NCBI RefSeq assembly: GCF_027913035.1 | Contig: NZ_CP115775.1 | Span: forward strand, 992,001 to 1,056,000 | Length of the DNA stretch: 64,000 nucleotides | Direction: 5' to 3' | From: Paracoccus albus | GTDB lineage: Bacteria; Pseudomonadota; Alphaproteobacteria; Rhodobacterales; Rhodobacteraceae | In this document: piece by piece, positions 35,375 through 49,114 of the stretch | How positions within the stretch are numbered: position 1 is the first letter of the stretch | How the letters are laid out: each line of letters begins with the position of its first letter | Notes under the pieces: generated by a model | Told to the model about the DNA's origin: nothing | Seen by the model: only the letters and a program-made list of their open reading frames with translations | Databases searched by the model: none | Made by a program: the position numbers and the translations under genes

Positions 35375-36149
35375 GACGCTGATCCACCCATCAGCAATTA
35401 TCGAATGTGGGGCCGAGATCGGGCAGGGCGTCCGCATCGGGCCGTTCTGCCTGATCGGTTCGGATGTGCGCCTTGGCGACGGGGCAGAACTTAAATCCCA
35501 TGTCGTCGTGACCGGCGATACCTCTGTCGGGTCCGAGACAGTGATATATCCGTTCGCGTCTATCGGTCACGATCCGCAGGATCTGAAATTCAACGGCGAG
35601 CATACACGGCTGGAAATCGGTTCGCGCAACCGCATCCGTGAATATGTGACCATGCAGCCGGGCACCGACGGAGGTGGCGGGGTCACCCGGATCGGCGATG
35701 ATGGTCTGTTCATGGCGAACAGTCACGTCGCGCATGACTGTCGGATCGGCAACAATGTCATCCTCGTGAACTCTGTCGCCGTCGCCGGACATTGCATTGT
35801 CGAGGATGAGGTGATCGTGGGCGGGCTGTCGGGCATTCACCAGTTCGTCCGGCTGGGGCGCGGGTCCATGATCGGTGCGCTGTCCATGGTGACCGCGGAC
35901 GTGCTGCCCTATGGCCTGGTTCAGGGGCCACGCGCGCATCTGGACGGGCTGAACCTTGTCGGGCTGAAACGCCGCGGCGCGTCTCGGTCTGAAATAGCAG
36001 AGCTTCGTGCGACGCTTGCCAAGCTGCATGACGGTTCTTTCCGTGACACCGCGCGTGATCTCGGCGGCAGGCAGAACAGCACGATGGTGACGGAAATGCT
36101 GGATTTCATCCTTGGACCATCCGACCGGAGCTTCCTTAAACCGCTATGA
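35367..36149 (+). CDS. lpxA: UDP-N-acetylglucosamine acyltransferase
   Basis: A 260-residue enzyme for the first step of lipid A synthesis. Left-handed beta-helix repeats begin at [20 protein letters not shown]; the catalytic His lies in [14 protein letters not shown]; the C-terminal helical part follows [10 protein letters not shown]. Length is normal. It overlaps fabZ and lpxI, indicating tight translational coupling. Confidence 0.96.
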   Translation: MAETLIHPSAIIECGAEIGQGVRIGPFCLIGSDVRLGDGAELKSHVVVTGDTSVGSETVIYPFASIGHDPQDLKFNGEHTRLEIGSRNRIREYVTMQPGTDGGGGVTRIGDDGLFMANSHVAHDCRIGNNVILVNSVAVAGHCIVEDEVIVGGLSGIHQFVRLGRGSMIGALSMVTADVLPYGLVQGPRAHLDGLNLVGLKRRGASRSEIAELRATLAKLHDGSFRDTARDLGGRQNSTMVTEMLDFILGPSDRSFLKPL

Positions 36150-36940
36150 GCCGTACAGCCATCATTGCAGGGCAGGGCGCATTGGCACCTGCCGTCGCCG
36201 CACAGCTTGACGATCCGGTCATTGCCGCACTGGAAGGATTCGCGCCGCCCTTGCCGCATGAGACCTTCCGGCTTGAACGGCTGGTTCCGTTTTTCGACTG
36301 GCTGTCAGCCCAAGGCGTGGACCGTGTGACCTTCGCCGGTGCCGTCCGGCGCCCGCGACTGGATCCCGAGGCGTTCGATCCGCGCACGGCCAGCCTTGTT
36401 CCGCGCATTCTTGCGGCGATGCAGTCGGGCGATGATGCCGCGCTGCGTGAGGTGATCGCGCTGTTCGAAGAAGCTGGCTTCTCGGTCGCCGGAACCGCCG
36501 ATATCTGCCCCGATCTGGTGCCAGAGGCCGGTCTGCTGGTGGGGGAACCCACTGCCGCTGATATCGCCGATACCGACCGTGCCGCGGCGGTTGTCGAAGG
36601 GTTGGGGTCGCTGGACCTTGGGCAGGGCGCTGTCGTGGTGCAGGGGCTGTGCATGGCTGTCGAGACCTTGCCCGGAACCGATGCCATGCTGGATTTTGTC
36701 GCGACCCATCGCGACATGCGTCCGCGCCCCAACGGCCCGCGCGGCGTCTTCTGGAAGGCGCCCAAGCCCGATCAGGACAGGCGCGTGGATATGCCGACGA
36801 TCGGGCCTGATACGGTTGATCGGGCGGTGCGCGCAGGGCTGGCGGGTATTGCCTGGCAAGCGGGCGGGGTGATCCTGCTGGATCGCGAAAGCTCTGTGGA
36901 ACGCGCGCGCGATGCGGGCGTTTTCCTTTGGGCGCGCTGA
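36146..36940 (+). CDS. lpxI: UDP-2,3-diacylglucosamine pyrophosphatase LpxI (DUF1009)
   Basis: A 264-residue LpxI. This is the alphaproteobacterial replacement for LpxH and cleaves UDP-diacylglucosamine to lipid X. The pattern IIAGQGALAPAVA at the start and CMAVETLPGTDAML and RPNGPRGVFWKAPKPDQDRR in the C-terminal domain are diagnostic. It overlaps lpxA by four bases and is 42 bp before lpxB. Confidence 0.95.
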   Translation: MSRTAIIAGQGALAPAVAAQLDDPVIAALEGFAPPLPHETFRLERLVPFFDWLSAQGVDRVTFAGAVRRPRLDPEAFDPRTASLVPRILAAMQSGDDAALREVIALFEEAGFSVAGTADICPDLVPEAGLLVGEPTAADIADTDRAAAVVEGLGSLDLGQGAVVVQGLCMAVETLPGTDAMLDFVATHRDMRPRPNGPRGVFWKAPKPDQDRRVDMPTIGPDTVDRAVRAGLAGIAWQAGGVILLDRESSVERARDAGVFLWAR

Positions 36941-36982
36941 TCCTGCCGCCCGCATGAGAAATCGCGACGGCGAGGTAGAGTG

Positions 36983-38137
36983 ATGAACGTCTTCCTGATC
37001 GCTGGCGAGGCTTCGGGCGACAAGCTCGGCGGGGCGCTGATGGCTGGGCTGACGGCGTTGCAGCCAGATATTTCCTTTGCAGGTATTGGCGGGCCGGATA
37101 TGACGGCGCAGGGTCTCAACAGCCAGTTCCCGATGGATGAGCTGTCGGTGATGGGCATTGCCGAGGTGCTGCCCAAGTACCGCCACCTGAAGCGACGGAT
37201 CGCGGAAACCGCACGCGCCGTTGCCGAAGGCCAGCCCGACGCGCTGATTACCATCGACAGCCCGGATTTCTGCCTGCGGGTCGCGCGTGCGGCGAAGGAG
37301 TTGGGTTATAGCGGACCGGTGATCCACTATGTCGCGCCCTCGGTCTGGGCGTGGCGTCCGGGTCGGGCGGCCAAGATGGCCAAGGTGGTCGATCACGTTC
37401 TGGCGCTGCTGCCGTTTGAGCCGCCATATATGGAGGCGGCCGGGATGAGCTGTGATTTTGTCGGCCATCCGGTCGTGGCCGAAGAACGCGCCGATCCCAG
37501 CCAGGCCGAGGCATTCAGGACAGCGCACAAGATCGCGCCGGATGCGCCGCTTATTCTGTGTCTGCCCGGATCGCGGCGGGGCGAGGTGTCGCGCCTTGCG
37601 CCCCGCTTTGACGAGGCGTTGATCCGTGTGCGCGACAGGATACCCGAATTGCGGGTCGTGATCCCGACCGTACCTGGCGTTTCACGGATGGTGCATGAAA
37701 TGACCCGCCGCTGGCCAACAGCCCCGATTGTCGTAGAGGACGCGGCCCAGAAACGCGCAGCGTTCATGGCATCCGATCTGGCGCTCGCCGCTTCCGGCAC
37801 GGTCAGCCTGGAGCTGGCGGCGAATGGCGTGCCGATGGTTATCGCCTACGACATGGCACCCTTGTCGCGCTTGTTGATCGGAATGCTGCTGAAGACGGAT
37901 ACAGTGACTCTGGTGAACCTCGTCAGCGAGACGCGTGCCGTGCCGGAGTTTCTGGGTCGCAACTGCCGCGCAGATGTCATCGCCGAGTCGCTGCTGGATC
38001 TGCTTGAGAGCCCCGAAAAACGCGCCGCCCAAACGGAAGCGATGGCCCTGACCATGCAGCGGCTTGGCGCGGGTGGTGCGCCACCCGGTCTGCGGGCGGC
38101 GAAATCGGTCGTTGATTTCCTGCGGAAGCGGGCTTAG
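36983..38137 (+). CDS. lpxB: Lipid-A-disaccharide synthase
   Basis: A 384-residue GT19 glycosyltransferase joining lipid X and UDP-diacylglucosamine. It has [17 protein letters not shown] at the start, [16 protein letters not shown] in the middle and [21 protein letters not shown] in the nucleotide-binding half. ATG 36983 is preferred over the GTG three bases earlier; GAGGTAGAG precedes it. Its stop overlaps the convergent mnmA stop. Confidence 0.95.
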   Translation: MNVFLIAGEASGDKLGGALMAGLTALQPDISFAGIGGPDMTAQGLNSQFPMDELSVMGIAEVLPKYRHLKRRIAETARAVAEGQPDALITIDSPDFCLRVARAAKELGYSGPVIHYVAPSVWAWRPGRAAKMAKVVDHVLALLPFEPPYMEAAGMSCDFVGHPVVAEERADPSQAEAFRTAHKIAPDAPLILCLPGSRRGEVSRLAPRFDEALIRVRDRIPELRVVIPTVPGVSRMVHEMTRRWPTAPIVVEDAAQKRAAFMASDLALAASGTVSLELAANGVPMVIAYDMAPLSRLLIGMLLKTDTVTLVNLVSETRAVPEFLGRNCRADVIAESLLDLLESPEKRAAQTEAMALTMQRLGAGGAPPGLRAAKSVVDFLRKRA

Positions 38138-39291
38138 CGGCGCGGCTGAATCCAGCCGCCACCCAACACGCGCGTACCCCCGGTTTCGTAGAACACACAG
38201 GCCTGACCCGGGCTGACACCTTCCTCTGGCTCCAGCAATTCCACCTCTGCGGTGCGTGGTCCGGTCGCACGCAGCATCGCCCCCCGCGGCGGGCGGGTAG
38301 AGCGGATGCGCACCGAAATTTCACGCTCTTCGCCGGAATCGAAGCTGCCGCCGCCGATCCAGTTCACTTCTCCGACGGGAACAATCCGCGTGGACAGGGC
38401 TTTTCGCGGACCGACGATGACGCGGCGCGCCTCGGGGTCCAGCTTGACGACGTAAAGCGGATCGCCAAGCCCGCCAATGCCAAGGCCGCGTCGTTGGCCG
38501 ATGGTGTAATGGATCACACCGCGATGTTCGCCCAGAATATTGCCGTCGGTGTCCACGATCTCGCCGGGATCGGCCGCACCGGGACGCAACTTTTCGATGA
38601 CCGAGGCATAGTTGCCATTCGGCACAAAGCAAATGTCCTGACTGTCCGGCTTGTCAGCCACAGACAGCCCGTATTTCGCGGCCATCTCGCGGGTTTCGGC
38701 CTTGCTGGCCAGATGCCCCAATGGAAAACGCAGGAAATTCAACTGCTCCTGCGTTGTGGAAAACAGAAAATAGCTCTGGTCGCGGTTCGGATCGGCAGCC
38801 ATGTGCAATTCGGCACCGTCCATCCCGTCCCGACGCTGGATGTAGTGGCCTGTGGCCATACAATCCGCATCCAGATCCTTTGCCGTTTCCAGCAGGTCAC
38901 GAAACTTCACCCGCTCATTGCAGCGGATGCAGGGTACAGGCGTCGCACCGGCCAGATAGGCATCGGCGAATTCGTCGATGACCGATTCACGGAACTTGTT
39001 TTCGTAATCGAGAACATAGTGCGGAAAGCCGATGCGTTCCGCCACGCGGCGGGCATCGTGAATATCCTGTCCTGCGCAGCAAGCACCCTTTTTCGCCAAT
39101 GCAGCGCCATGATCGTAGAGTTGCAGCGTCACACCCACGACATCGTATCCCTGCTCGGCCAGACAGGCCGCCACGACAGAACTGTCGACGCCACCAGACA
39201 TGGCGACAACGACCCGCGTTTCGGCGGGCGGTTTCGCAAAACCCAGTGAGTTCAGGCCAGCAGATGGCCGGATTGCAGTGGTGACGGTCAC
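38134..39291 (-). CDS. mnmA: tRNA-specific 2-thiouridylase MnmA
   Basis: A 385-residue enzyme that installs 2-thiouridine at U34 of tRNA-Lys, Glu and Gln. It has the PP-loop [15 protein letters not shown] near residue 30, the catalytic Cys in [14 protein letters not shown] and the partner Cys in [11 protein letters not shown]. The ~20-residue N-terminal extension before VVVAMSGG is common in this group. Confidence 0.95.
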   Translation of the reverse strand: MTVTTAIRPSAGLNSLGFAKPPAETRVVVAMSGGVDSSVVAACLAEQGYDVVGVTLQLYDHGAALAKKGACCAGQDIHDARRVAERIGFPHYVLDYENKFRESVIDEFADAYLAGATPVPCIRCNERVKFRDLLETAKDLDADCMATGHYIQRRDGMDGAELHMAADPNRDQSYFLFSTTQEQLNFLRFPLGHLASKAETREMAAKYGLSVADKPDSQDICFVPNGNYASVIEKLRPGAADPGEIVDTDGNILGEHRGVIHYTIGQRRGLGIGGLGDPLYVVKLDPEARRVIVGPRKALSTRIVPVGEVNWIGGGSFDSGEEREISVRIRSTRPPRGAMLRATGPRTAEVELLEPEEGVSPGQACVFYETGGTRVLGGGWIQPRR

Positions 39292-39425
39292 GGAATGTCC
39301 TTTCGGCGGCGTCTGATCAGCCAGCGTTTGTTGAAAATTATAGGAAGTTTTGCGCCGTTCTCAAGGGGTCAGTTCATGGGCAGTTAATCTTGGTGTGGCA
39401 AGAGTGCTGCAGAAAGGAATGCAGC

Positions 39426-39701
39426 ATGTTTTTGCGAAAAGCCAATGGGCCCCGTGCCGTTACACTACCGGATGGTCGCGTCCTGTCCCTTGCAGACCTG
39501 CCGCCGCCACAGACCCGATGGGTCGTCAGTCGCAAGGAAATCGTAGTCAATGCCGTGCGTTTCGGGCTGATTACGCGCGATGAGGCGATTCAGCGCTACT
39601 GCCTGTCGGATGAGGAGTTTGATCACTGGTGCGCCATGATCGAAAAACACGGTTCCCGGTCCCTGCGGGTCACGGCTATACAAAAAAATAAACAACCATA
39701 G
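39426..39701 (+). CDS. sciP: SciP, CtrA inhibitor (DUF1153)
   Basis: A 91-residue helix-turn-helix protein. The family signature is GPRAVTLPDGRVLSLADLPP, WVVSRKEIVV, AVRFGLITRDEAIQRYCLSD and EEFDHWCAMIEKHG. In Caulobacter SciP binds CtrA and blocks its recruitment of RNA polymerase. AAAGGA precedes ATG 39426. It is directly upstream of ctrA in the same orientation, which suggests linked control. Confidence 0.93.
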   Translation: MFLRKANGPRAVTLPDGRVLSLADLPPPQTRWVVSRKEIVVNAVRFGLITRDEAIQRYCLSDEEFDHWCAMIEKHGSRSLRVTAIQKNKQP

Positions 39702-39750
39702 GTTGCATAATTTCGGATATTTATGTTCAGTAAGATCATATTAACTAAGT

Positions 39751-39755
39751 GAATC
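39751..39755. promoter_or_regulatory. CcrM (GANTC) methylation site in the ctrA promoter region
   Basis: GAATC lies 41-45 bp before the ctrA start, next to TTAACTAAG (39741-39749). In Caulobacter a GANTC site in the ctrA P1 promoter ties transcription to replication through CcrM methylation and GcrA. Whether this site works the same way here is inference. Confidence 0.4.
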
Positions 39756-39795
39756 CACTATAGGGTCCAGAACTCTAATAAACGGGAACCGACAT

Positions 39796-40503
39796 ATGCG
39801 TATACTCCTGGTTGAAGATGATCCGGCGACGGCACGCGGTATCGAACTGATGCTGACTCATGCCAGCTACAATGTTTTCCGCACCGATTTGGGAGAGGAA
39901 GGGATCGATCTGGCCAAGCTGTACGACTATGATCTGATCCTTCTGGATCTGGACCTGCCTGATATGAGCGGAATCGACGTCCTTCGCCAGATCCGGCTGT
40001 CCAAGGTTGATACGCCGATCCTGATCCTCACCGGCTCGGACGATACCGAGGTTAAGCTGCGCGGCTTCGGTTTCGGCGCTGACGACTATATGACCAAACC
40101 GTTCCACCGCGAAGAGCTGGTGGCGCGGATCGCGGCGATCATCCGGCGTTCCAAGGGGCACAGCCACGCGCTGATCCAGACAGGCGACCTGATCGTCAAC
40201 CTCGATGCCCGCTCGGTTGAGGTGAATGGAAAGCCTGTCCCGCTGACCGGCAAAGAGTATCAAATTCTTGAACTTCTGAGCCTGCGCAAGGGCACCACGC
40301 TGACCAAGGAGATGTTTCTGAACCATCTCTATGGCGGCATGGATGAGCCCGAACTGAAGATTATCGACGTGTTCATCTGCAAGCTTCGCAAGAAACTATC
40401 GGCGGCGCTGAATGGAGAGAACCATATCGAGACCGTCTGGGGACGCGGCTATGTTCTGCGAGACCCGCAGCCGGCAGACGAAAGGGTTGCGCTCGGCGCG
40501 TGA
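39796..40503 (+). CDS. ctrA: Cell-cycle response regulator CtrA
   Basis: A 235-residue OmpR-family regulator. The receiver domain (1-115) has acidic Glu7-Asp8-Asp9, the phosphoacceptor Asp51 ([13 protein letters not shown]) and Lys in YMTKPFH. The DNA-binding winged helix spans ~130-225 ([33 protein letters not shown] end). The sequence is close to canonical CtrA. In Rhodobacteraceae it mainly controls motility, gene transfer agent and quorum-linked genes. Confidence 0.97.
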   Translation: MRILLVEDDPATARGIELMLTHASYNVFRTDLGEEGIDLAKLYDYDLILLDLDLPDMSGIDVLRQIRLSKVDTPILILTGSDDTEVKLRGFGFGADDYMTKPFHREELVARIAAIIRRSKGHSHALIQTGDLIVNLDARSVEVNGKPVPLTGKEYQILELLSLRKGTTLTKEMFLNHLYGGMDEPELKIIDVFICKLRKKLSAALNGENHIETVWGRGYVLRDPQPADERVALGA

Positions 40504-40653
40504 TCGGCGCCAGCATCCGCAATCCCCGCGGCAGGATTTTGTGATCTTGGCTCCGCGCGGGATCGGCGGTGTCTGGCCTAACGCGCGATCCCGGTCTATC
40601 ACCCTGTGGGGGCAGTTCATTGGAAACCACCCCCGCAGATGCAAACGGGGTGA

Positions 40654-45086
<4,433 letters not shown>

Positions 45087-45089
45087 AAT

Positions 45090-45104
45090 GTTCCTAAAAA
45101 GTTC
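45090..45104 (+). promoter_or_regulatory. LexA box (alphaproteobacterial SOS operator)
   Basis: GTTC (45090-45093), seven bases (CTAAAAA) and GTTC (45101-45104) exactly match the GTTC-N7-GTTC direct repeat bound by alphaproteobacterial LexA. It begins four bases after the recG stop and lies 54 bp before a small membrane-protein gene. A GACTC CcrM site follows at 45111-45115. Confidence 0.75.
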
Positions 45105-45158
45105 TTGCGCGACTCAGTCGAATATGAGAACAAAAGGGCAACTCGAAGGGAGCTTGCC

Positions 45159-45296
45159 ATGACCGACGCCGTGAAATCCGTTCTGTCCGCCGAAAATGCA
45201 TCCGTTCGCGATCTTGTCGCGGATGCGGTGGGGGTGGTTGCGATTTCTGTCGCGGCGATTGTCATGTTCTGGCTGCCTGCGATTTTGTCTGCCTGA
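45159..45296 (+). CDS. Small single-span membrane protein, probably SOS-induced
   Basis: A 45-residue protein with a soluble acidic/polar N-terminus (MTDAVKSVLSAENASVRDLV) and one hydrophobic helix over residues ~21-43 (ADAVGVVAISVAAIVMFWLP). An AAGGGA ribosome site lies eight bases before the ATG, a LexA box precedes it and a strong terminator follows, so it is a complete single-gene unit. I recognise no family. In Caulobacter, SOS induces the 29-residue inner-membrane division inhibitor SidA, and DidA is a further small inhibitor; size, topology and control here are analogous, but sequence similarity is not evident. Alternatives are a small stress-response membrane peptide or toxin. Confidence 0.7.
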   Translation: MTDAVKSVLSAENASVRDLVADAVGVVAISVAAIVMFWLPAILSA

Positions 45297-45339
45297 CCTG
45301 TTCCGTTTCGGTCTTCCCCGGCCTTCGGACCAGTCCTTG

Positions 45340-45376
45340 CGGGTGGTATGGCATTGCGCCTGCCACCCGTTTTTTT
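45340..45376 (+). terminator. Rho-independent terminator of the small SOS gene
   Basis: CGGGTGG (45340-45346) and CCACCCG (45363-45369) form the stem and are followed by TTTTTTT (45370-45376). Confidence 0.85.
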
Positions 45377-45413
45377 ATGCGGCGTTGCAGCATCGCGCCC
45401 AAATGGATTAAAA

Positions 45414-45437
45414 ATCCTGCGTAAGAACGAGCAGGAT
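45414..45437 (+). promoter_or_regulatory. Hairpin that buries the patatin ribosome-binding site
   Basis: ATCCTGC (45414-45420) pairs perfectly with GCAGGAT (45431-45437) across a 10-nt loop. The 3' arm contains AGGA, the likely ribosome site of the patatin gene six bases before its ATG. Translation may therefore depend on melting of this stem. Confidence 0.45.
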
Positions 45438-45442
45438 CGGGC

Positions 45443-46513
45443 ATGGAACAGCGGAATATCAATCTGGCGCTGCAGGGCGGCGGGGCGCATGGCGCCTTCA
45501 CCTGGGGCGTTCTGGACAGGCTCCTGGATGAGCATTGGCTGGATTTCGCAGCGATCAGCGGGACTTCTGCCGGTGCGCTGAACGGTGCGGCGATGCAGGC
45601 GGGGCTGGCAGCGGCGCCGGGGCGCAACGGTCGTCGTGCTGCGCGCGAAAACCTGAGCCATGTCTGGTCCGAAATCGGTGAGGTCAGCGATTCGCGCGTG
45701 GTCCGCTGGCTGCACTCTTTCTTTCCGGCGCCCCGCAGCATGGAACGGGTGACAGAGCTTTTCTCTCCCTTCGCGTGGTTCGAGAGCCTGACAAGGCTGT
45801 TCAGCCCCTACGATTACGGCCCGTTCTACTCTAACCCGCTGAGCACCATTCTGAAAACGCTGCCATATCCCGATCTGGGGGCAGAAGGCTCGACCTGCAT
45901 CTTTGTGAACGCGACCAATGTGCGCACCGGCTTGCCGCGTGTCTTCAGCGGGTCAGAGGTTACGGTCGATGCGGTGCTGGCCTCTGCCTGTTTGCCGACG
46001 ATTTACCGGGCGGTGGAAATCTTCGATCCGCGCAGCGGTCAGAATGAGGAATATTGGGACGGCGGTTATTCGGGTAACCCTTCGCTGTGGCCTTTGTACG
46101 GGCAGGACTTTCCCCGCGACATCGTGATCGTCAACATCAACCCCATGCGCCGCGAAGAGGTGCCGCATTCGCCGGCGGCAATCGCGGATCGGGTGAACGA
46201 GGTCAGCTTCAACGCCGCCTTGCTGTCGGAACTGCGCGCGATCAATTTCGTCAAGCGGCTGCACAACGAAGGTCGGTTGCATGGCGGGCGCGTGATGAAA
46301 AACGTGCTTGTTCACATGATCATGGACGACACGCTGATGAACGACCTGTCGGCCCGCAGCAAGATCATGCCTGATCCCGGAATGCTTGATCTGATGTTCT
46401 CGGCGGGACAGACGGCAGCGCATCAGTTCATCGAGAACCATGCCGATGATATCGGTCAGCGCGATTCCACCGATTTGTCATCAATATTCTTGCCGCCGGT
46501 CGACGTCGGATAA
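45443..46513 (+). CDS. Patatin-like phospholipase
   Basis: A 356-residue serine acyl hydrolase. It has the oxyanion loop GGGAHG (12-17), nucleophile Ser42 in GTSAG and catalytic Asp206 in DGGYSG, the complete patatin Ser-Asp dyad. There is no signal peptide, so a cytosolic or membrane-facing lipase/phospholipase is expected. Its 3' end overlaps the convergent DUF502 gene by 58 bases. Confidence 0.9.
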   Translation: MEQRNINLALQGGGAHGAFTWGVLDRLLDEHWLDFAAISGTSAGALNGAAMQAGLAAAPGRNGRRAARENLSHVWSEIGEVSDSRVVRWLHSFFPAPRSMERVTELFSPFAWFESLTRLFSPYDYGPFYSNPLSTILKTLPYPDLGAEGSTCIFVNATNVRTGLPRVFSGSEVTVDAVLASACLPTIYRAVEIFDPRSGQNEEYWDGGYSGNPSLWPLYGQDFPRDIVIVNINPMRREEVPHSPAAIADRVNEVSFNAALLSELRAINFVKRLHNEGRLHGGRVMKNVLVHMIMDDTLMNDLSARSKIMPDPGMLDLMFSAGQTAAHQFIENHADDIGQRDSTDLSSIFLPPVDVG

Positions 46514-47172
46514 ACCAGCCCGCCGGAGATCACGAGCTTCGCGGCCTCTTCCGGTGTCATGTCCAGAATGTGGACATCCTGTTCAGGCACGAAAAGCAGA
46601 AAGCCGGAGGTCGGGTTGGGGGTCGTCGGCAGGAACACGGCAAGGAACTTTCCTTGCCCACGGCTGGCGGCTTCTTTGGCGATTTCACCCTTGGCCGGAC
46701 CGGCGATGAAGCCCAATCCCCAGACGCCACGGCGTGGATATTCGACAAGGCAGGCGCGGTCGAATTTGCCGTCGCCCTGGCTGAGGATGGTTTCGGCAAT
46801 CTGCTTGATACCGCCGTAAACGGCGCCGATGATGGGCATTCGTGCGAAAAGTGCCTCACCGCCGCCGATCACCAGTTTTCCGAACCAGCCCCGTGCCATC
46901 CAGCCGATCAGAAGCGTGACGATCAGGAAGACCACGACGCCCAGTCCGCGCAGGTCGATGCCGATATAGTTTTCGGGCCGCCAACGCAAAGGGATCAGCG
47001 GCAGAACCCAGCTGTCCATCCAACCCGTCAGCGTCCAGATCAGCCAGACGGTAATGCCAATGGGTGCGATGACGATCAGCCCGGTCAGAAACGACGCCCG
47101 CAATGCCGCTAGCGGCCCGGTACGGCGAATGATGCGGCGTTTGCGCCGGAGCGGGGGCAGGTCTTCGGTCAT
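46456..47172 (-). CDS. DUF502 family membrane protein
   Basis: A 238-residue membrane protein with two transmembrane segments, near residues 23-50 (LRASFLTGLIVIAPIGITVW) and 75-92 (GLGVVVFLIVTLLIGWMARG), followed by a conserved soluble domain (MPIIGAVYGGIKQI, VFLPTTPNPTSGFLLFVP). Its function is unknown in bacteria. The gene tail overlaps the patatin coding end on the opposite strand. Confidence 0.85.
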   Translation of the reverse strand: MTEDLPPLRRKRRIIRRTGPLAALRASFLTGLIVIAPIGITVWLIWTLTGWMDSWVLPLIPLRWRPENYIGIDLRGLGVVVFLIVTLLIGWMARGWFGKLVIGGGEALFARMPIIGAVYGGIKQIAETILSQGDGKFDRACLVEYPRRGVWGLGFIAGPAKGEIAKEAASRGQGKFLAVFLPTTPNPTSGFLLFVPEQDVHILDMTPEEAAKLVISGGLVYPTSTGGKNIDDKSVESR

Positions 47173-47236
47173 CGGTGGATTCCTTCGCAGCGATGCTCGT
47201 TCCCGCGCCCCGATCCGTCAAGTCCCGACTGCGATT

Positions 47237-48160
47237 CTAGTCGGTTATCGCGGAAAGTTCAGCGGCGATTTTTGCCCCGAGACGTGCATTGTTCAGCACC
47301 AGTTCGATATTGGCTTCCAGCGAGCGCCCCTCAGTCAGCTCAAAGATCCGTTGCAACAGATAGGGCGTGACGGCCTTTGCCGCGATCCGGTGACGCGCGG
47401 CATCTGCCAAAGCCTGATCGACGATCGGTGCTATCGTTGCGCGAGGGATCTCTGCCTGCACAGGTATGGGGTTGGTGACAAGCTGTCCGCCCGGAATACC
47501 AAGGGTTTTGCGCATCGCGGCCGCACGCGCGATCTCGGCGGCGCTGTCCATACGAAGCGGTGCCTTCAAGCCGGATTCGCGCGACCAGAATGCGGGAAGC
47601 TGGTCCTGACCATAGGCGATGACCGGAACCCCCAGGGTTTCCAGCACTTCCAGCGTTTTGGACAGGTCGAGAATGGCTTTCGCGCCCGCGCAGATAACGG
47701 TCACCGGGGTCTGGGCAAGCTCCTGCAGGTCGGCAGAGATATCAAAGCTGTTTTCTGCGCCGCGATGGACACCGCCAATGCCGCCCGTCGCAAAGACCTC
47801 GATCCCGGCAAGTTTTGCGCAGATCATCGTTGCGGCAACTGTCGTCGCGCCGGTTCGTCCGGTCGCAACGCAGACCGCCAGATCAGCGCGCGACAACTTC
47901 ATAACCTGAGACTGTGGCGTTTTCGCCAGTGCCTGCATCGCCTCATCGTCAAGGCCCACGCGAATACGACCATCGATCACCGCTATGGTCGCGGGCGCTG
48001 CGCCGCCATCGCGGATTTCAGCCTCGACATTGCGGGCCATCTCTAGGTTTTGCGGGAATGGCATACCGTGGGTGATGATCGTCGATTCCAACGCGACGAC
48101 CGGTGCGCCGTTATCCAGAGCGCGGGCGACTTCTGGGCTCAGTTCAATGGCGTTCATCAT
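47237..48160 (-). CDS. psuG: Pseudouridine-5'-phosphate glycosidase
   Basis: A 307-residue enzyme that splits pseudouridine 5'-phosphate into uracil and ribose 5-phosphate. Family motifs are ALESTIITHGMPFPQNLEMA, ATGGIGGVHRGAE and PVIAYGQDQLPAFWSRESG; the catalytic Lys lies in VMKLSRADLAV. The ATG at 48160 overlaps the psuK stop (ATGA). Together with psuK it salvages pseudouridine from RNA turnover. Confidence 0.94.
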   Translation of the reverse strand: MMNAIELSPEVARALDNGAPVVALESTIITHGMPFPQNLEMARNVEAEIRDGGAAPATIAVIDGRIRVGLDDEAMQALAKTPQSQVMKLSRADLAVCVATGRTGATTVAATMICAKLAGIEVFATGGIGGVHRGAENSFDISADLQELAQTPVTVICAGAKAILDLSKTLEVLETLGVPVIAYGQDQLPAFWSRESGLKAPLRMDSAAEIARAAAMRKTLGIPGGQLVTNPIPVQAEIPRATIAPIVDQALADAARHRIAAKAVTPYLLQRIFELTEGRSLEANIELVLNNARLGAKIAAELSAITD

Positions 48161-49050
48161 GGCATATCCTTTCCGGAAACATGGGCAGCGGCGGCCTGCG
48201 TGGCGCGGTGCAGCGATTCTTGACGGTCGGCACCGGCGCGTTCTGCAGCAATATGCGCCGCAAGGAAACTGTCGCCTGCACCTGTCACCCGGGCAATCGT
48301 CACCTTGGGCGGACGGGCGGCAATGACGCCATGTCCGGCAAGACCATCGGCCACGGTTTCGCCGCCATCTGTGACGATGACGCGATGCATCCCGCGATCC
48401 AGCATCGCCTGAGCCGCCGTCGGCCCGTCTGGCAGAGCATGGCCGCACAATACCTCTGCCTCAAAGCGGTTGAGGTAGAAGCAGCCATGCGCTGCACCTA
48501 TCAGCGGCGCAAGACGCTCTGCCTTGCCGGGACTGGCCGGAACGATGCGCAGATCGGCCTGCGCCAGGCCCGGCTCTGCGGCAATGCGTGAAAGCTGATC
48601 CGTCGTCAGATTGCCGTCGATCACGGCCACGCCCTGCCAGGGATTCTCAGGCGATGACAGGCGTCCATCGCGAATGGGTTCAAGGATCATATCGCCTGCC
48701 TCTTCCAGCGAATGAGCATCGGCAATGGCTGCGATCAGCCCGTTCACATCTTCAATCGCCATATAGACATCGGTCGGCCCGCCGTCGCGGCACAGATAAT
48801 CCGTCAACACACCGCATTTTTCGACGGCAGAAATCAGCGCCTCGCCCTCAGCATCTGGCCCTACCGCGGAAAGTATGGCCGGTGACATGCCCCAACGCGC
48901 AACGGCGAGTGCGACATTCAGCGCCACTCCGCCGGGCAGATGCGCGATGCGGCCGGGCTGATCGGCACCCGCCGCCATCTTGCGCGGGCTGCGCCCGATC
49001 ACATCCCAAAGCATCGCACCGATGCATAGAAGATCTGGTGTCCTGTTCAT
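48157..49050 (-). CDS. psuK: Pseudouridine kinase (PfkB family)
   Basis: A 297-residue ribokinase-fold enzyme. It starts with the sugar-binding DLLCIGAMLWDVIGRS and GGVALNVALAVARWG, and has the ATP/anion-hole motif RVTGAGDSFLAAHIAAERAG near the C-terminus. It phosphorylates pseudouridine for PsuG and is the first gene of the two-gene operon. Confidence 0.9.
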   Translation of the reverse strand: MNRTPDLLCIGAMLWDVIGRSPRKMAAGADQPGRIAHLPGGVALNVALAVARWGMSPAILSAVGPDAEGEALISAVEKCGVLTDYLCRDGGPTDVYMAIEDVNGLIAAIADAHSLEEAGDMILEPIRDGRLSSPENPWQGVAVIDGNLTTDQLSRIAAEPGLAQADLRIVPASPGKAERLAPLIGAAHGCFYLNRFEAEVLCGHALPDGPTAAQAMLDRGMHRVIVTDGGETVADGLAGHGVIAARPPKVTIARVTGAGDSFLAAHIAAERAGADRQESLHRATQAAAAHVSGKDMP

Positions 49051-49114
49051 TTGCCCGTCCCTGATCAGCGGATTGTCATATCAGCATCCGGCCAATGCAA
49101 GACCCAGCGGCGCA

